Below, piece by piece: positions 56,711 to 64,000 of a stretch of DNA of 64,000 nt; position 1 is the stretch's first letter; every line of letters begins with the position of its first letter. The stretch is from positions 248,001 to 312,000 of the forward strand of contig JACKMP010000002.1 of assembly GCA_024235315.1 (NCBI GenBank), read 5' to 3'. Position numbers and translations under genes: made by a program. Source of the DNA: Chromatiaceae bacterium. Lineage in GTDB: Bacteria; Pseudomonadota; Gammaproteobacteria; Chromatiales; Chromatiaceae. The notes under the pieces were generated by a model. It worked only from the letters and a program-made list of their open reading frames with translations, ran no database searches and was not told the origin of the DNA.

Positions 56711-58015
56711 TCAGGTGTCGGGGATGACCAGGACCTGGCCGATGCGAATGTGGTTCTCACTGCGGATATCGTTCTCGCGACGCAGCGAACCGAGACTCAC
56801 CTGGTAGCGATCGGCGATCTCCGAGAGCGTGTCGCCCTTGCTGATCACGTGCTTGAGCGTCGCGCGTTGACGCTCCGCCAGCCGTGTCCCGGGAGGCGGT
56901 GCCTCGGTGAAGAACTTCTGAACCCCGGACAGGATCGCCTTCGCCATGCGTTCCTGGTGCTTCGGGTCACGCAGGTTCCGCTCCTCCTCGGGATTCGAGA
57001 TAAAACCTGTCTCGACCAGCATCGACGGGACATCGGGTGATTTCAAGACCATGAAGCCCGCCTGCTGCACCCGCCGACCGTGGACTCGTCCGACACGCCC
57101 CAACTCCCCATACACGCGTGAGGCGGCGCTCAGGCTGGCGTGCTGAGTGGCCGACTGTGACAGATCGAGCAGGACCGAGGCGAGTACATCGTCTTTGTCA
57201 TCGAGGCTGACGCCGCCGACCAGATCGGAGGAGTTCTCCTTCTCCGCCAGCCAGCGTGCGGCCTCGCTGGATGCGCCACGTTGCGACAGCACGTACACCG
57301 AAGACCCGCGCACCCGCTTGTCATTGAAAGCATCGGCATGGATCGAGACGAACAGATCGGCGCGCTGCTCGCGCGCAATCGCCATGCGCTTGCGCAGGCC
57401 GATGTAGTAGTCGCCATCACGGGTCAGCACCGCGCGCATCCCGGGTTCAGCGTCGATCAGCCGCTTGAGGCGGCGTGCGATCTGCAGGGTCACGTCCTTT
57501 TCTTCGGTGCGGAAACGTGAACCGCTGGCACCCGGATCGTCGCCGCCATGCCCCGCATCCACCGCCACCACGATGTCGCGCGCACGTTCGATGTCGGTGG
57601 CCGATTTGGCTACCCGCGGCGAGGCGGCAGCCTCTACCGGGTACAGATCCACCACCAGCCTGTGCCCGTAACTCGCGTTGGGTTTCAGCAGAAAGGTCTT
57701 GGGCCGGACCGGCTGCTTCAGGTCGAGCACGACCCGCAGACCACCGTCCGGACGCGGGGCGTGGCGCAGGCCACCGAGATGGATGTCTTCGATCTCGGCG
57801 GCGGAAAAGTCGCTGGCCACGGTGGCATCGCTGATATCGATCACCAACCGGTCCGGCCCTGCGAGTGAAAACACCTTGTGCTCGGCAGGGCCCGTCGTGT
57901 CGAACACCAAGCGGGTGTGATCCGGGGCCGTCCACAGACGTACGCCCGCCACCTGCGCGGCAGGCAGCTGAGACGCTATCAGTAGCAGTGCAATGAAGGT
58001 CAGTAGCTTTTTCAT
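56711..58015 (-). CDS. amiB: N-acetylmuramoyl-L-alanine amidase AmiB (AMIN-Amidase_3-LysM)
   Basis: Zinc amidase that removes stem peptides from peptidoglycan during cell separation. The 434 aa carry a signal peptide (about 1-20), an AMIN localisation domain (25-125), a catalytic Amidase_3 domain with zinc ligands in VAVDAGHGGDDPGA and SIHADAF and the C-terminal glutamate in LVETGFISNPEEE, and a LysM domain (HVISKGDTLSEIADRYQVSL). It lies between tsaE and the DsrE-like/mutL genes. Confidence 0.95.
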   Translation of the reverse strand: MKKLLTFIALLLIASQLPAAQVAGVRLWTAPDHTRLVFDTTGPAEHKVFSLAGPDRLVIDISDATVASDFSAAEIEDIHLGGLRHAPRPDGGLRVVLDLKQPVRPKTFLLKPNASYGHRLVVDLYPVEAAASPRVAKSATDIERARDIVVAVDAGHGGDDPGASGSRFRTEEKDVTLQIARRLKRLIDAEPGMRAVLTRDGDYYIGLRKRMAIAREQRADLFVSIHADAFNDKRVRGSSVYVLSQRGASSEAARWLAEKENSSDLVGGVSLDDKDDVLASVLLDLSQSATQHASLSAASRVYGELGRVGRVHGRRVQQAGFMVLKSPDVPSMLVETGFISNPEEERNLRDPKHQERMAKAILSGVQKFFTEAPPPGTRLAERQRATLKHVISKGDTLSEIADRYQVSLGSLRRENDIRSENHIRIGQVLVIPDT

Positions 58016-58118
58016 GGGTTCAGAGGTCTGAATTTTCCCTGAGCCAGTGACTTCAAATTAGCACAGTGAAAATGTTTTTCCTAGATAATTCGGCAATCTA
58101 GATCATCTTTCTCGAAAT

Positions 58119-58598
58119 TCACTGGAAGTGCTCACACAGCATCGAAAGCGGCCCCTCACCGCGCGGCCCGGGCGCCGCCAGTGTGATTTCGCGTCCGCGG
58201 GCATGGTGCCGGATGAAGATCCGCAGGTCGGCCGGTGGAAGCCATCCGGCACCACGTTCCGGCCATTCGATCAGCAGCACGGCCTGTTCAGCGAGCATCT
58301 CACGTAGACCGAGGTAGTCCAGCTCGGCCGGATCGGCTACCCGATACAGGTCCAGGTGATAGACCTTTCTGCCGTCGATCTCATACGGCTCGATCAGTGT
58401 ATAGGTCGGGCTCTTTACGGCGCCGCGGTGGCCCAGACCACGCAGGAATCCACGCGCCAACGTGGTCTTGCCTGCCCCAAGATCACCCTCGAGAAAGATC
58501 AGCATCGGCGCGGTGCAGACATCGGCAAGGTGCGCGCCCAGGGCCTCCTGCGAGGATTCGTCGGGCAGCACGAGCCGGCAGCCGGCGGCAAGCGTCAT
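58119..58598 (-). CDS. tsaE: tRNA threonylcarbamoyladenosine ATPase TsaE
   Basis: P-loop ATPase of the TsaBDE complex that makes t6A37 on tRNAs reading ANN codons. The 159 aa contain FLEGDLGAGKTTLARGFLRG-type Walker A, the SPTYTLIEPY switch and HLDLYRVADPAELDYLG. The gene overlaps the nnr stop by four bases (ATGA), so translation is coupled. amiB follows after 103 bases. Confidence 0.96.
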   Translation of the reverse strand: MTLAAGCRLVLPDESSQEALGAHLADVCTAPMLIFLEGDLGAGKTTLARGFLRGLGHRGAVKSPTYTLIEPYEIDGRKVYHLDLYRVADPAELDYLGLREMLAEQAVLLIEWPERGAGWLPPADLRIFIRHHARGREITLAAPGPRGEGPLSMLCEHFQ

Positions 58599-60103
58599 CG
58601 TGGATTCACCAGGCCGCGCAGGCGATCGATCAGATCACCGGCGAGCATGCCGCGCTCGCCATCCAGCCCGGCGGCGACGTCACCGGCCGCAGCGTGCAGG
58701 CAGACGCCGCTCTCGGCCGCGTCGCGCACCCCCATCCCCTGTGCCATCAGGCCGGCGATCACCCCGGTCAGCGCATCGCCCATACCGCCGCTGGCCATGC
58801 CGGGGTTGCCGTCGCTGCAGATGGCTGGTGGGGGGCTGCCATCGCTGGCGACCACACTGCCGGCACCCTTCAATACCGCGCTGCCACCAAACCGCTGCTG
58901 CAGTTGCTGTGCACTCTGCAGGCGCTGGCCCTGGATCTCGGCGCTGCACAACCCGAGCAGCGCGGCCGCTTCACCGGGATGAGGAGTGAGCACCCAGTCA
59001 TTTCGCCGCATCGGTGCTTCGGCCAAAAGATGCAGCGCATCGGCATCCACCACCAGCGGCCGCCCGGCACCACACGCGGCATCCCACAGCGCACGGCCCC
59101 AGGCACTGCGGCCCAGACCGGGCCCTATCGCGATAACCGTGGCGGCGCGCAGCAGTGGTTGCAGTGCCGATGGGTCGTCGACGGCGTGCACCATCACCTC
59201 CGGGCGGGCCGCCAGCACCGGCGCCAGGTGCCCGGGGCGCGTTGCGAGGCTGACCAGCCCGGCACCCACCCGCAGCGCAGCCTCGGCGGCGAGTCGCGGC
59301 GCACCACCCATGCCGTGATCACCGCCGATCACCAGCACGTGACCAAAATGACCCTTGTGTACATTGCGCCGCCGCGAACCGAGCAGCGACGCCTGTTTGA
59401 GCCAGTCGATCCTGCGAGCCGACAGCACACTGCTGGCATACACGGCAGCCGGCACGCCGAGCCCGTCGAACACGACCTCACCGGCGCAGTCGGGCCCGTC
59501 GGCGGTGAACAGGCCTGTTTTCAGCCCGATGAAACTGATGGTCACGGCTGCCTGTACCGCATCCCCCATCGACACCCCGCTGTCGGCATTCAGCCCCGAC
59601 GGGACATCGATCGCCAGGCACGGCGCCCGGTGGGCATTGATGGCCGTGATGGCCTCGGCCCAGCGACCGGTGACCGGGCGGTCCAGCCCGGTGCCGAACA
59701 GCGCGTCCACGATCAGATCGACGGCCCGCGGCATGCCCGTGAACGGCTGCCAGTCACCGCCCGCCTCCTGCCAGCGCGAGGCATTGAGTGCCGCATCGCC
59801 ACGCAGGCGTTCGCGCTCGCCGAGCTGCAGTACCGTCACCTGCAGGCCCGCCTGCCTGGCGAGGCGGGCAACCACGAAACCATCGCCGGCGTTGTTGCCG
59901 GTGCCGGCGAGCACGGCGACACTCTTCGCCTGCGGCCAGCGACGGCGCAGCAGATCGAAGGCGGCGCGCCCGGCGCGTTCCATCAACTCGAGGCCCGGAA
60001 TCGAAAACTCCCCGATCGCGAGGCGATCGAAGCCGCGCACCTGTTCGCTGGTGTACAGCGCGCGCGGCAACTCGCCGGTGGTGGGGAGTGTTCGGAAGTT
60101 CAT
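58595..60103 (-). CDS. nnr: Bifunctional NAD(P)H-hydrate epimerase/dehydratase
   Basis: Repairs hydrated NAD(P)H: an N-terminal NnrE epimerase domain (1-215; GTGNNAGDGFVVAR, VDALFGTGL, DVPSGLNAD) and a C-terminal ADP-dependent dehydratase NnrD (about 225-500; VIGGDHGMGGAPRLAAEAAL, IGPGLGRS, LTPHPGEAAALL, GMGDALTGVIAG). ATG 60103 matches the family; GTG 60109 is the alternative. It is divergent from queG with 39 bases between starts. Confidence 0.95.
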   Translation of the reverse strand: MNFRTLPTTGELPRALYTSEQVRGFDRLAIGEFSIPGLELMERAGRAAFDLLRRRWPQAKSVAVLAGTGNNAGDGFVVARLARQAGLQVTVLQLGERERLRGDAALNASRWQEAGGDWQPFTGMPRAVDLIVDALFGTGLDRPVTGRWAEAITAINAHRAPCLAIDVPSGLNADSGVSMGDAVQAAVTISFIGLKTGLFTADGPDCAGEVVFDGLGVPAAVYASSVLSARRIDWLKQASLLGSRRRNVHKGHFGHVLVIGGDHGMGGAPRLAAEAALRVGAGLVSLATRPGHLAPVLAARPEVMVHAVDDPSALQPLLRAATVIAIGPGLGRSAWGRALWDAACGAGRPLVVDADALHLLAEAPMRRNDWVLTPHPGEAAALLGLCSAEIQGQRLQSAQQLQQRFGGSAVLKGAGSVVASDGSPPPAICSDGNPGMASGGMGDALTGVIAGLMAQGMGVRDAAESGVCLHAAAGDVAAGLDGERGMLAGDLIDRLRGLVNPR

Positions 60104-60142
60104 CAGCACCCAGGCAGCTTATCGGTTTATCTTATTTATACG

Positions 60143-61210
60143 ATGGAATCCCAATCGACGATCGATTTCAATGCGCTCGCCCGGAAAATCAAGTCATGGG
60201 GCCGTGCCCTGGGCTTTCAGAAGGTCGGGATCACCGATACCGACCTGCAGGACGCGGAACGACACCTCGATCGCTGGCTCGGCAAGGGTTTCCACGGCGA
60301 AATGGCGTTCATGCAGCAGCATGGCAGCAAACGCACACGTCCTGCTGAACTAATACCCGGCACGGTGCGCATCATCTCGGCGCGCATGGACTACCTGCCC
60401 GACGAGACCGACCCGGCAAGTATTCTCGACGACCCGGCGCGGGCTTTTGTCTCACGCTATGCGCTCGGCCGCGACTATCACAAGCTGTTACGCAGACGCC
60501 TGCAGCGGCTCGCCGACCTGATCGTGGAGGAGACGGGACCGTTCGGCTATCGTGCTTTTGTCGACTCCGCCCCGGTGATGGAAAAGGCGATTGCGCAGAA
60601 GGCAGGACTCGGCTGGATCGGCAAACACTCCAACCTGCTCGATCGCACGGCCGGCTCGTGGTTCTTTCTCGGAGAGCTCTACACCGACCTGCCCCTGCCG
60701 GTCGACCACCCACTCACCGACCATTGCGGCAGCTGCCGTTCGTGTATCGACTGCTGCCCGACACAGGCGATCGTCGCGCCCTACCAGGTCGACGCCCGCC
60801 GTTGCATCTCGTATCTCACCATCGAACTCAAGGGTGCAATTCCGCATGCGCTGCGGCCGCTGCTGGGCAACCGCATCTACGGCTGCGACGACTGCCAGCA
60901 GGTTTGCCCATGGAACCGGTTTGCCACCCCTACGCCGGAACAGGACTTCATGCCCAGAAACGGCCTCGATACCGCCACATTGTGCGAATTGTTTGCCTGG
61001 GATGAGGATACTTTTCTTGCACGCACCCAAGGGTCGGCTATCCGGCGCATCGGTTACCGGCGCTGGCTGCGCAACATTGCGGTGGCGTTGGGCAATGCGA
61101 CAGATTCGGCAGACGCGGTCGAATCACTGCAGGCACGCAGCGATACCGCCGATCCGCTGGTGCGCGAACACATCGAATGGGCGCTTGGATGCCACGGCAG
61201 GCACGACTGA
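60143..61210 (+). CDS. queG: Epoxyqueuosine reductase QueG
   Basis: Cobalamin- and iron-sulfur-dependent enzyme catalysing the last step of queuosine synthesis in tRNA. The 355 aa contain a cobalamin-binding N-terminal domain and two 4Fe-4S motifs, CGSCRSCIDCCPTQA and GCDDCQQVCPWN. ATG 60143 is the conserved start; the frame stays open for 1.9 kb upstream, but that part is antisense to nnr and tsaE. It ends ten bases before the convergent Crp/Fnr gene. Confidence 0.95.
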   Translation: MESQSTIDFNALARKIKSWGRALGFQKVGITDTDLQDAERHLDRWLGKGFHGEMAFMQQHGSKRTRPAELIPGTVRIISARMDYLPDETDPASILDDPARAFVSRYALGRDYHKLLRRRLQRLADLIVEETGPFGYRAFVDSAPVMEKAIAQKAGLGWIGKHSNLLDRTAGSWFFLGELYTDLPLPVDHPLTDHCGSCRSCIDCCPTQAIVAPYQVDARRCISYLTIELKGAIPHALRPLLGNRIYGCDDCQQVCPWNRFATPTPEQDFMPRNGLDTATLCELFAWDEDTFLARTQGSAIRRIGYRRWLRNIAVALGNATDSADAVESLQARSDTADPLVREHIEWALGCHGRHD

Positions 61211-61220
61211 TCAACCCCGC

Positions 61221-61937
61221 TCACCCCCCTTTGCTGACGCGACCCGCACCCTCCGCCAGTGCAATCAAGCCATCACGATCCCGCAGGTAGATGGTCCTGC
61301 GATTGATCTCGATGTAGCCCTCGTCCTGCAGGCGGTGCAACTCCCGGGAGAAAGTCTCGGCCGAGATGTTCAAGGTACTGGCGATCACAGATTTGGGTGC
61401 CGGAAGGCAGACCTCCAGATGCGGAGGTGGCCGATCGGCGGCGCTGCGCAACAGGTAGCTGACGGTACGTTGCAGCGCATTCTGCAGGCAGCAGGTCTCC
61501 AGGTCCGTGATCAGCTCGCGCATCAGGGCACTCATCCCCCTGAGCATCGCCGCGGTGAAATCAGGACTGCGCACCAGCGCATCACTGATCACCTGGCGCG
61601 GCAGATACGCGAGATTCACCGCCGACAGCGTCTCGACAAATACCGGGCTCGGAATGGAATTGAACATGATGGCCTCACCGAAGCTGTCCCCCGGCCCCAG
61701 GATCCGCAGCACGCGCTCGTCGCCGTTGCAAGACAACATGTAGAGTTTCAGGTGACCGTCCAGCACGGTGTAAAGGCCATCCAGGTAGTCGCCACGACTC
61801 AGAATTCGGGTCGCGCGCGGCTCCTCCTGCAGCCATCCGCCGCGCGCGATCGCCTCGACCTGGGCCCTGTCCAGATCGGCAAACAGCGACAGCTCTTTCA
61901 GAAGATCGGCATCCAGAGGTATGCCCGTCGAATGCAT
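61221..61937 (-). CDS. Crp/Fnr family transcriptional regulator
   Basis: A 238 aa regulator with a cyclic-nucleotide-binding-like sensor domain (about 20-140), a dimer helix and a C-terminal winged helix (KSVIASTLNISAETFSRELH). The E-T-F-S-R recognition helix is of the FNR type expected to read TTGAT half-sites. The N-terminal cysteine cluster of FNR is absent, so oxygen sensing through iron-sulfur is unlikely; a DNR/NNR-like (NO or heme) role is possible. It is divergent from the octaheme cytochrome with a perfect FNR box between. Confidence 0.9.
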   Translation of the reverse strand: MHSTGIPLDADLLKELSLFADLDRAQVEAIARGGWLQEEPRATRILSRGDYLDGLYTVLDGHLKLYMLSCNGDERVLRILGPGDSFGEAIMFNSIPSPVFVETLSAVNLAYLPRQVISDALVRSPDFTAAMLRGMSALMRELITDLETCCLQNALQRTVSYLLRSAADRPPPHLEVCLPAPKSVIASTLNISAETFSRELHRLQDEGYIEINRRTIYLRDRDGLIALAEGAGRVSKGG

Positions 61938-62260
61938 CGTCACCCCGCACCCTGAAGATTTCCATTGCAACGCGGTACGGCAGCGTCAATTCATCACGAT
62001 TCTCTAATACACCAGGGTGCCCGGCCTTGACTTTTGTCGTATCGGCCTCCCGCATCGGGTTGATGCAGATCAAAACAAGCGGCAATTGAGCGGCCGGCAA
62101 TTCGTTCCTTTCTATATCTTCGGCGGAAAAAAGGTTCGGCGGCGCAGGGGCCAGGCACCATTCCGGGCCACTGACGTTCGCCCATACATCGGCATGTGTT
62201 GCGAAACGACAAGTGCCGGGGCGGTCCCACCCGGCCACCTCCACCAGGGAGAAACCTGTC
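61938..62260. other. Divergent regulatory region between crp/fnr-type and octaheme cytochrome genes
   Basis: This 323-base noncoding region holds a perfect FNR-type palindrome (62060-62073) and a weak -10-like TATATC at 62113. No RNA gene or other ORF is supported. The palindrome lies about 190 bases before the cytochrome ATG and about 130 before the regulator ATG. Confidence 0.7.
62060..62073. promoter_or_regulatory. FNR/DNR-type binding site
   Basis: TTGATGCAGATCAA is an exact match to TTGAT-N4-ATCAA, the consensus for FNR and DNR proteins. It lies between a Crp/Fnr regulator gene with a matching recognition helix and the octaheme cytochrome gene, so it probably controls one or both. Confidence 0.85.
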
Positions 62261-63751
62261 ATGAGCCATCGGATGTCCGCGGCCGACAGCTGTCTGGGTC
62301 GCCCACTTTGGGTGCTCGCCCTGCTGCTCGCTATCGGTGCTGTACATGCCGCACAACCGGCCGGCGTGCCGGGCAGGGACTGGGGCGACCCCGCGGGTGA
62401 AGAATGTGTCGAATGCCACCGGACCGAGAACCCCGGCCTGACCCAGGAATGGAACCACAGTCAACACGGACAGGCGGGCGTCAACTGTCTCGATTGCCAC
62501 AAGGCGGAGAAAGGCGACAAAGACGCCTTCGTACACAAGAAACAGCTTATTTCCATTATCGTCTCGCCGAAGGACTGCGCGCGTTGCCACCGGCAGGAAT
62601 TCGACGAGATGGACGGTTCGCATCATTCCAAGGCGGGACAGATTCTGGCGTCGCTGGATAACCTGCTGGGTGAGGTGGTCGGCGGCCCGGCGGCGGTGAA
62701 CGCCGGCTGCCGGCAATGCCACGGAGGCAAGGTCGAGATTGGCAAGGATGGCAGACCCAGCCTCGAGACCTGGCCGAACACCGGCATCGGGCGCATCAAC
62801 CCGGACGGCTCCGCCGGTTCCTGCACCGCCTGTCACGGTCGTCACCGCTTCTCCAAGGCCCAGGCACGCACGCCAGACACCTGCGGCAAATGCCATGTGG
62901 GTCCCGACCATCCGCAGATCGAGGTCTACAACGAATCCAAACACGGCATCATCTACCGCGCCAACGTGGACGATATGAATCTCGGATCCGACAAGTGGGT
63001 CGCCGGCGTCGACTATTCCGCAGCACCGACCTGCGCCACCTGCCACATGAGCCGCGGTGGCGATCAGCCGAAGACACACAACGTCGGCGAGCGCATCTCG
63101 TGGACCCTGCGCCCACCGATCTCTAAGAAGATCAACCTGGTCAAACTGGAAAACGGTGACGAGTTCGATGTCGAGGAAGGTGGCGAGGTCCCACAGGCGG
63201 GCGATGCCGCCAGGGGCTCCAGGGTGGTTCAGGTACTGACCTGGAAAGACCGCCGCGACAAGATGGCCGACGTATGTGCCGCCTGTCACGGCAAGGGCAT
63301 GATCGAAGGTCACTACAAACAGTTCGACGACGTGGTGGAGCTGTACAACGAGAAATTCGCCAAACCGATCGCGGCCGTCATGGCTGAACTCAAAAGCGCC
63401 GGCTACACCACCCCCGACCCGTTTGACGAAAAGATCGAATGGACCTGGTGGGAGATCTGGCATCACGAGGGTCGACGTGCGCGCCATGGCGCCTCGATGA
63501 ACGGTCCCGACTATACCTGGTGGCACGGGCTGTATGAGGTCGCGAAGCACACCTACTTCCAATGGATCCCTGAACTGAAAGAGGTCGTGCTTCGGAAGGA
63601 CGGCAACGAGCTGTTCGCCGACGCGATGCTCGAGAAGTACTTCAGGCCAATCGATGGCCACAGCTGGTACTTCGAAGGCATGAACAAAGACCAGATAGAC
63701 AAGGTCCGCAAAGGCTTCGAAGAACGCTACGGCAAGGGCTCGCTGAAATAA
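62261..63751 (+). CDS. Octaheme c-type cytochrome, hydroxylamine oxidoreductase (HAO) family
   Basis: A 496 aa periplasmic cytochrome with a signal peptide (cleavage near VHAAQ) and eight CxxCH motifs at C49, C76, C106, C150, C188, C208, C258 and C339. Heme spacing and the C-terminal tail (EGRRARHGASMNGPDYTWW) match the HAO family, which oxidises hydroxylamine or, in some lineages, reduces nitrite. Whether the tyrosine that cross-links the catalytic heme is kept cannot be decided by eye. ATG 62261 follows AGGGAGAAA. A TPR-protein gene follows 20 bases on. Confidence 0.9.
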   Translation: MSHRMSAADSCLGRPLWVLALLLAIGAVHAAQPAGVPGRDWGDPAGEECVECHRTENPGLTQEWNHSQHGQAGVNCLDCHKAEKGDKDAFVHKKQLISIIVSPKDCARCHRQEFDEMDGSHHSKAGQILASLDNLLGEVVGGPAAVNAGCRQCHGGKVEIGKDGRPSLETWPNTGIGRINPDGSAGSCTACHGRHRFSKAQARTPDTCGKCHVGPDHPQIEVYNESKHGIIYRANVDDMNLGSDKWVAGVDYSAAPTCATCHMSRGGDQPKTHNVGERISWTLRPPISKKINLVKLENGDEFDVEEGGEVPQAGDAARGSRVVQVLTWKDRRDKMADVCAACHGKGMIEGHYKQFDDVVELYNEKFAKPIAAVMAELKSAGYTTPDPFDEKIEWTWWEIWHHEGRRARHGASMNGPDYTWWHGLYEVAKHTYFQWIPELKEVVLRKDGNELFADAMLEKYFRPIDGHSWYFEGMNKDQIDKVRKGFEERYGKGSLK

Positions 63752-63771
63752 CCTGCATAGGAGACCGTCGG

Positions 63772-64000
63772 ATGCGACATCTCATCGTCCTGATCATCTG
63801 CGCACTCACCATCGTGCTCGGCCTGGCCAACCTTGCGTTCGCCCGGTCCGGATCCACGTTGAGCACCGGCCAGGCACTGGCGGACGCCGGCGATATCAAG
63901 GGCGCGATGCGGGTATTTGCGGCATTGACCCGCGCGCAGCCCGAGTCGGCCGAGGCGCACGCGCGGCTGGGCGGGATGCAGTTGCTCGACCGGCGCTATG
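63772..64000 (+). CDS. Exported/anchored TPR protein (partial, C-terminus outside window)
   Basis: The first 76 residues show an N-terminal signal or anchor helix (LIVLIICALTIVLGLANLAF) and then tetratricopeptide-like helices (ALADAGDIKGAMRVFAALTR, SAEAHARLGGMQLL). AGGAG precedes the ATG. It lies 20 bases after the octaheme cytochrome and is probably co-transcribed; it may be a maturation or complex-assembly factor. The rest is not visible. Confidence 0.72.
   Translation, partial: MRHLIVLIICALTIVLGLANLAFARSGSTLSTGQALADAGDIKGAMRVFAALTRAQPESAEAHARLGGMQLLDRRY

Noticed and set aside
58235..60142. A 1.9-kb open frame running upstream in frame with queG
   Set aside because: It is antisense to the clearly conserved nnr and tsaE genes, is low in recognisable motifs and rich in Arg/Gly/Pro, and queG has its own conserved N-terminus at 60143. 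It is a GC-rich shadow frame.

Overview
The window is GC-rich chromosomal DNA from a gammaproteobacterium. The evidence is the FleQ/FleS/FleR flagellar cascade, the order rnr-rlmB-rpsF-rpsR-rplI-dnaB-radA, and the classic queG/nnr-tsaE-amiB-mutL-miaA-hfq-hflX-hflK-hflC-yjeT-(hisZ)-purA block. An octaheme hydroxylamine-oxidoreductase-type cytochrome, a periplasmic DsrE-like protein and an AddAB-like nuclease pair suggest an environmental, possibly sulfur- or nitrogen-cycling lineage related to Chromatiales. That placement is inference only. No phage, IS element, CRISPR array or rRNA operon was seen. Almost all genes are packed housekeeping or ordinary accessory genes.

Layout: 1-3.4 kb holds flagellar regulators on the minus strand (fleR cut by the window edge), with a perfect sigma-54 promoter before fleS. 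3.5-5.3 kb has a CNNM/CorC-type membrane protein and a PilZ protein. 5.3-13.6 kb (minus) is the ribosomal protein, helicase and RNase R block, followed by a plus-strand tRNA-Leu(CAG). 13.8-16.2 kb carries small accessory genes: a macrodomain hydrolase, an EncFtn-type ferritin without an encapsulin, a gamma-glutamylcyclotransferase and a DUF3465 protein. An orphan minus-strand terminator there hints at a small RNA. 16.2-22.2 kb has a DsbA-like protein, a lipoprotein with two solute-binding domains fused to a lytic transglycosylase, and a divergent two-gene ABC transporter lacking a binding protein. 22.3-28.3 kb is the AddB-like/AddA-like pair.

28.3-40.5 kb is mixed: a DUF364 protein, unknown small proteins, a sigma-32-like promoter driving Hsp20 and a DegQ-type protease, an oxidoreductase, LrgAB, a methionine-rich membrane protein, a LysR/AzoR/pirin stress module and a kinase whose phosphoacceptor histidine is replaced by lysine. 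40.9-46.0 kb is a membrane and metal-transport cluster (two VIT/CCC1-type proteins, a P2-type ATPase, an EamA transporter and a DUF211 protein). 46.2-61.2 kb is the conserved purA-to-queG block, with a periplasmic DsrE-like gene inserted between amiB and mutL. 61.2-64 kb has a Crp/Fnr regulator divergent from an octaheme cytochrome, with a perfect FNR-type palindrome between them, and a TPR protein cut by the window end.

The clearest candidates for follow-up are the octaheme cytochrome/TPR/Crp-Fnr unit, the unencapsulated EncFtn, the histidine-less kinase, the methionine-rich coiled coil, the degenerate ABC ATPase and the DUF211/VIT/P-type ATPase operon. None is shown here to be a wholly new system.
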